From positions 288,076-352,075 of the forward strand of contig SCVN01000015.1 in the NCBI GenBank assembly GCA_004296885.1: a stretch of 64,000 nt of DNA, given 5' to 3'. Source of the stretch: Nitrospirota bacterium. Lineage in GTDB: Bacteria; Nitrospirota; Nitrospiria; Nitrospirales; Nitrospiraceae. The notes beneath the pieces were generated by a model. It worked only from the letters and a program-made list of their open reading frames with translations, was not told the DNA's origin and did not search any database. Shown here in pieces: positions 61,360 to 64,000 of the stretch. A program made the position numbers and the translations under genes. Numbering within the stretch: the stretch's first letter is position 1; each line of letters begins with the position of its first letter.

Positions 61360-64000
61360 TTAGTGGCTATTGCGCCCATCGTCCCAGCCCCACGCCATAC
61401 CTACGGTCTGATCCAACGAGTGGGGCATCGCCACAGCCATCCCCCCGCAGGAGGGCACCGGCGTAAACGACGCCATCGCGCTCCGCAACTGTTCCACGTG
61501 ATTCTCCTCCAGCGTCCACCCGTCGGCAGTCCGGAATTGGTCCACATGGTTCTTGCTGCTGGCGTACCAGCCAGTGATCGTCAAAGAATCCGACGAGCCG
61601 ACACCACCCAACACCGACACCACCAGATTGTTTCCGTCGCGGGCGAACCAGAGGTCGTGGAACGAGATCCCCGCGCCGAACTGCACCGTATCGCCCTTGT
61701 TGTTGTCCAGGCCAACCAACGTATCCTGCCCATCGCCACGGCCGAAGAGGATCGTGTCCTTGCCGTCACCGGAATCCAGCACATCGTTGCCAACGCCGCC
61801 GCTGAGTGTATCATTGCCCTGCCCGCCATAGAGCGTATCGTTGCCCACTCCACCGAAGAGGGTATCGTCACCCTGGCCGCCATCCAGCAAGTCGTCACCG
61901 GCGCCGCCGTCCAAATAGTCCTTGCCTTGCCCGCCATAGAGCGTATCGTTGCCCATCCCGCCGAGGAGGGTATCGTCACCCTGGCCGCCATCCAGCAAGT
62001 CGTCGCTGGCGCCGCCGTCCAAATAGTCCTTGCCTTGCCCGCCATAGAGCGTATCGTTGCCCATCCCGCCGAGGAGGGTATCGTCACCCTGGCCGCCATC
62101 CAGCAAGTCGTCACCGGCGCCGCCGTCCAAATAGTCTCGGCCTTGCCCGCCATAGAGCGTATCGTTGCCCACTCCACCGAGGAGGGTATCGTCACCCTGG
62201 CCGCCATCCAGCAAATCATCGCCGGAGCCACCGTCCAAATAGTCTCGGCCTTGCCCGCCATAGAGCGTATCGTTCCCGTCCTCGCCAAAGAGCTGGTCAT
62301 CCCCTTTATTGCCATCAATCGTGTCATTTCCCGCACCGGCATGCACAATGTCGTCTCCGGCCAAGGCATCCACCACATCATTGCCCGACCCGTAGGTCAG
62401 ATTGTCGTCCCCCTTCGTCGGACCTGTCTGCGGGCTGAGCAGATCGGCGAGATTCACCGTCGTGCCATCGTTGAAATTGATCGTGGATACGCCGATCGTC
62501 CCGTTCACGCCGGTCAGGTCGAAGTTCTGCAGCACGAGCGCGTCGCCGCCGGTCCCAACATTGATCGTCAACGTGTACGCCAGGGAATCCTGGACAAAAC
62601 TCAGAGAAGACCGAGTAATGCCCGCGCCGAAGGCCAAGACATTACCCTCTGTAGCACTGGCGGTATCGGTGATCGTGTCGATCCCGTCGCCCAGATTGAA
62701 CAAGTACGTGTCGTTGCCGGTTCCGCCCGCGAGACTATCGTTACCAACACCACCGCCGAGGATGTCATTGCCCGCGCCGCCAACCAGCGTATCGTCGCCT
62801 GCGCCGCCATCAAGGGCATTGGCGCCCGCATCGCCGATCAAACTGTCGTTGAATGCGGATCCGGTTACGTTTTCGACGCCCGCGAGTGTATCATTGCCGT
62901 CCGCGCCAGAGGCAGTCCCCGTGCTCAGGTCCACAGAAACGGATCCTGTCGCGCCGGAATAGGAGGCCGTGTCCACGCCCGCCCCACCGATCAACGTATC
63001 GTCGCCCAGGCCGCCGGTCAGCGTGTCGTTACCCGCACCGCCGTCCAAGACGTTGGCACCGGCATCACCGATGAGACTATCGGCAAAGGCCGACCCGGTC
63101 ACATTCTCGATGCCGCTGAGGGTATCCGCTCCATCGGCTCCGGCCGCCGTCCCCGCCACCAAGTTAACCGTGATTCCACTGGTGGCCGCCGCATAGGAGG
63201 CCGTGTCGGTACCCAGGCCCCCGATCAAGGTGTCGTTGCCCAGGCCACCGGCCAGCGTGTCGTTGCCCGCACCGCCGTCCAAGACGTTGGCACCGGCATC
63301 ACCGATGAGACTATCGGCAAAGGCCGACCCGGTCACATTCTCGATGCCGCTGAGGGTATCCGCTCCATCGGCCCCAGCCGCCGTCCCCGCCACCAAGTTG
63401 ACCGTGACACCACTGGTGGCCGCCGCATAGGAGGCTGTGTCGGTACCCAGGCCCCCGATCAAGGTGTCGTTGCCCAGGCCACCGGCCAGCGTGTCGTTGC
63501 CCGCACCACCATCCAAGACGTTCGCGCCCGCATCACCGGTCAGGCTGTCGTTGAAGCCGGAGCCGGTCACATTCTCAATGGTGTTGAGGGTATCGGTGCC
63601 GTCCGCGCCCGTGGCCGTCCCCGTGCTCAGGTCCACGGTGACCGCGCCCGTCGCCCCGGCATAAGAAGCCGTGTCAACGCCTGCACCACCTGTCAACGTG
63701 TCGTTGCCCAGGCCGCCAACCAATACATTATCTTCCGCGTCACCAGTGAGACCGTCGTCATAGATAGAGCCCGTCACATTCTCAATGCCCGAGAGCGTAT
63801 CGTTCCCCTCCGCCCCGGAGACCGTCATGCCCGTACTGAGATCGACCGTCACCCCACCCAGCGCTCCGGCGTAGGTCACAGTGTCGATGCCCGCGCCGCC
63901 AATCAGAGTGTCGTTGCCCGGGCCGCCAGCCAAGATGTCATTGCCCGCGCCGCCATCGAGGACGTTATTACCCCCATCGCCCGTCAGGCTGTCGTTGAAG
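61360..64000 (-). CDS. Giant RTX repeat protein 2 (5' end outside window)
   Basis: The reading frame is still open at the right edge, so at least 879 residues are visible and the true start lies beyond the window. Architecture is as in RTX protein 1: five visible ~45-residue beta modules separated by RTX nonapeptides, one HCBP-related domain, then four near-identical 36-residue RTX units (DTLYGGQGKDYLDGG, DDLLDGGQG), and a C-terminus (FHDLWFARDGNNLVVSVLGG, TITGWYASSKNHVDQFRT) about 70% identical to that of protein 1. It probably uses the same exporter. Paralogue by tandem duplication. Confidence 0.9.
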   Translation of the reverse strand, partial: FNDSLTGDGGNNVLDGGAGNDILAGGPGNDTLIGGAGIDTVTYAGALGGVTVDLSTGMTVSGAEGNDTLSGIENVTGSIYDDGLTGDAEDNVLVGGLGNDTLTGGAGVDTASYAGATGAVTVDLSTGTATGADGTDTLNTIENVTGSGFNDSLTGDAGANVLDGGAGNDTLAGGLGNDTLIGGLGTDTASYAAATSGVTVNLVAGTAAGADGADTLSGIENVTGSAFADSLIGDAGANVLDGGAGNDTLAGGLGNDTLIGGLGTDTASYAAATSGITVNLVAGTAAGADGADTLSGIENVTGSAFADSLIGDAGANVLDGGAGNDTLTGGLGDDTLIGGAGVDTASYSGATGSVSVDLSTGTASGADGNDTLAGVENVTGSAFNDSLIGDAGANALDGGAGDDTLVGGAGNDILGGGVGNDSLAGGTGNDTYLFNLGDGIDTITDTASATEGNVLAFGAGITRSSLSFVQDSLAYTLTINVGTGGDALVLQNFDLTGVNGTIGVSTINFNDGTTVNLADLLSPQTGPTKGDDNLTYGSGNDVVDALAGDDIVHAGAGNDTIDGNKGDDQLFGEDGNDTLYGGQGRDYLDGGSGDDLLDGGQGDDTLLGGVGNDTLYGGQGRDYLDGGAGDDLLDGGQGDDTLLGGMGNDTLYGGQGKDYLDGGASDDLLDGGQGDDTLLGGMGNDTLYGGQGKDYLDGGAGDDLLDGGQGDDTLFGGVGNDTLYGGQGNDTLSGGVGNDVLDSGDGKDTILFGRGDGQDTLVGLDNNKGDTVQFGAGISFHDLWFARDGNNLVVSVLGGVGSSDSLTITGWYASSKNHVDQFRTADGWTLEENHVEQLRSAMASFTPVPSCGGMAVAMPHSLDQTVGMAWGWDDGRNSH
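61800..62280. repeat. 108-bp tandem repeats in RTX gene 2
   Basis: Four units of 36 codons, almost identical in DNA (CCGCCGTCCAAATAGTC recurs every 108 bp). This degree of identity indicates recent expansion and a risk of assembly collapse. Confidence 0.85.
62960..63670. repeat. 234-bp tandem repeats in RTX gene 2
   Basis: Three consecutive beta-module plus nonapeptide units at a 234-bp period. The two units centred on 63100 and 63340 are nearly identical in DNA (CACATTCTCGATGCCGCTGA and neighbours), a recent duplication. Confidence 0.85.

Noticed and set aside
61800..63670. CRISPR array
   Set aside because: Repeats are contiguous coding units of 108 and 234 bp translated as RTX modules, without spacers.

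Overview
The window reads as a chromosomal segment of a GC-rich Gram-negative bacterium, most plausibly a Nitrospira-lineage member of the Nitrospirota. The reasons are a near-complete lipid A and LPS-core pathway with BamA and Skp (an outer membrane) on the same segment as an actinobacterial-type Pup-proteasome operon (mpa, dop, prcB, prcA, pafA). That combination is known from few Gram-negative phyla, Nitrospirota among them. The assignment is inference; no rRNA or other phylogenetic marker gene was compared.

Layout. (1) 1-16979, minus strand: one long envelope operon read from a strong promoter at 17205-17233. Order is bamA, a Skp-like lipoprotein, skp, fabZ, lpxA, lpxI, a Gfo/Idh/MocA oxidoreductase (GnnA-like position), lpxB, msbA, a frameshifted DUF374 acyltransferase, waaA, lpxK, a waaF-gmhB fusion, waaC, another GT9 gene and a truncated GT2 gene. 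lpxD is not in its usual place. (2) 17290-23779, plus strand: galU, lon, thiL, a DUF2062 membrane protein and an HD phosphohydrolase. (3) 23820-31772, minus: mpa-dop-prcB-prcA-pafA, then an M23 peptidase whose start overlaps the pafA stop, and an Slp-type lipoprotein. No Pup/UBact gene is visible. (4) 31769-33624, minus: thiS-thiG-thiE; ThiS carries ten residues beyond its C-terminal glycines. (5) 33700-34167, plus: a stand-alone Pol X-type helix-hairpin-helix domain. (6) 34196-43061, minus: ffh-rpsP-rimM-trmD-rplS-rnhB-yraN-ftsE-ftsX-envC-ctpA, a compact translation, secretion and cell-division operon with several 4-bp stop/start overlaps. (7) 43211-43984, plus: PilZ and DUF4321 genes. (8) 44075-48597, minus: uvrB, a STAS remnant, a secreted lectin-like protein and an RCK potassium channel. 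(9) 48684-64000: an accessory secretion locus with a type I secretion adaptor and ABC exporter, a divergently transcribed periplasmic transglutaminase-like protein, and two giant RTX repeat proteins, the second cut by the window end.

How it fits together. Regions 1 and 6 are core envelope and translation machinery. Region 3 is an imported-looking protein-turnover system. Region 9 looks like a surface or secreted RTX module with a dedicated exporter and a candidate cysteine-protease-like processing partner.

The least explained structure in the window is a set of AT-rich, imperfectly palindromic intergenic repeats made of near-tandem short words (3019, 6577, 7311, 12996, 32417, 33296, 43987, possibly 10263). 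Word sequence differs from site to site but the architecture is shared. Several run into coding ends: they supply the WaaF-GmhB linker, extend ThiS past its glycines, and form the C-termini of MsbA and FabZ. A second unexplained item is a 148-bp near-identical duplicate of the transglutaminase 3' end placed beside the 3' ends of both RTX genes, although the RTX genes themselves have diverged much more.
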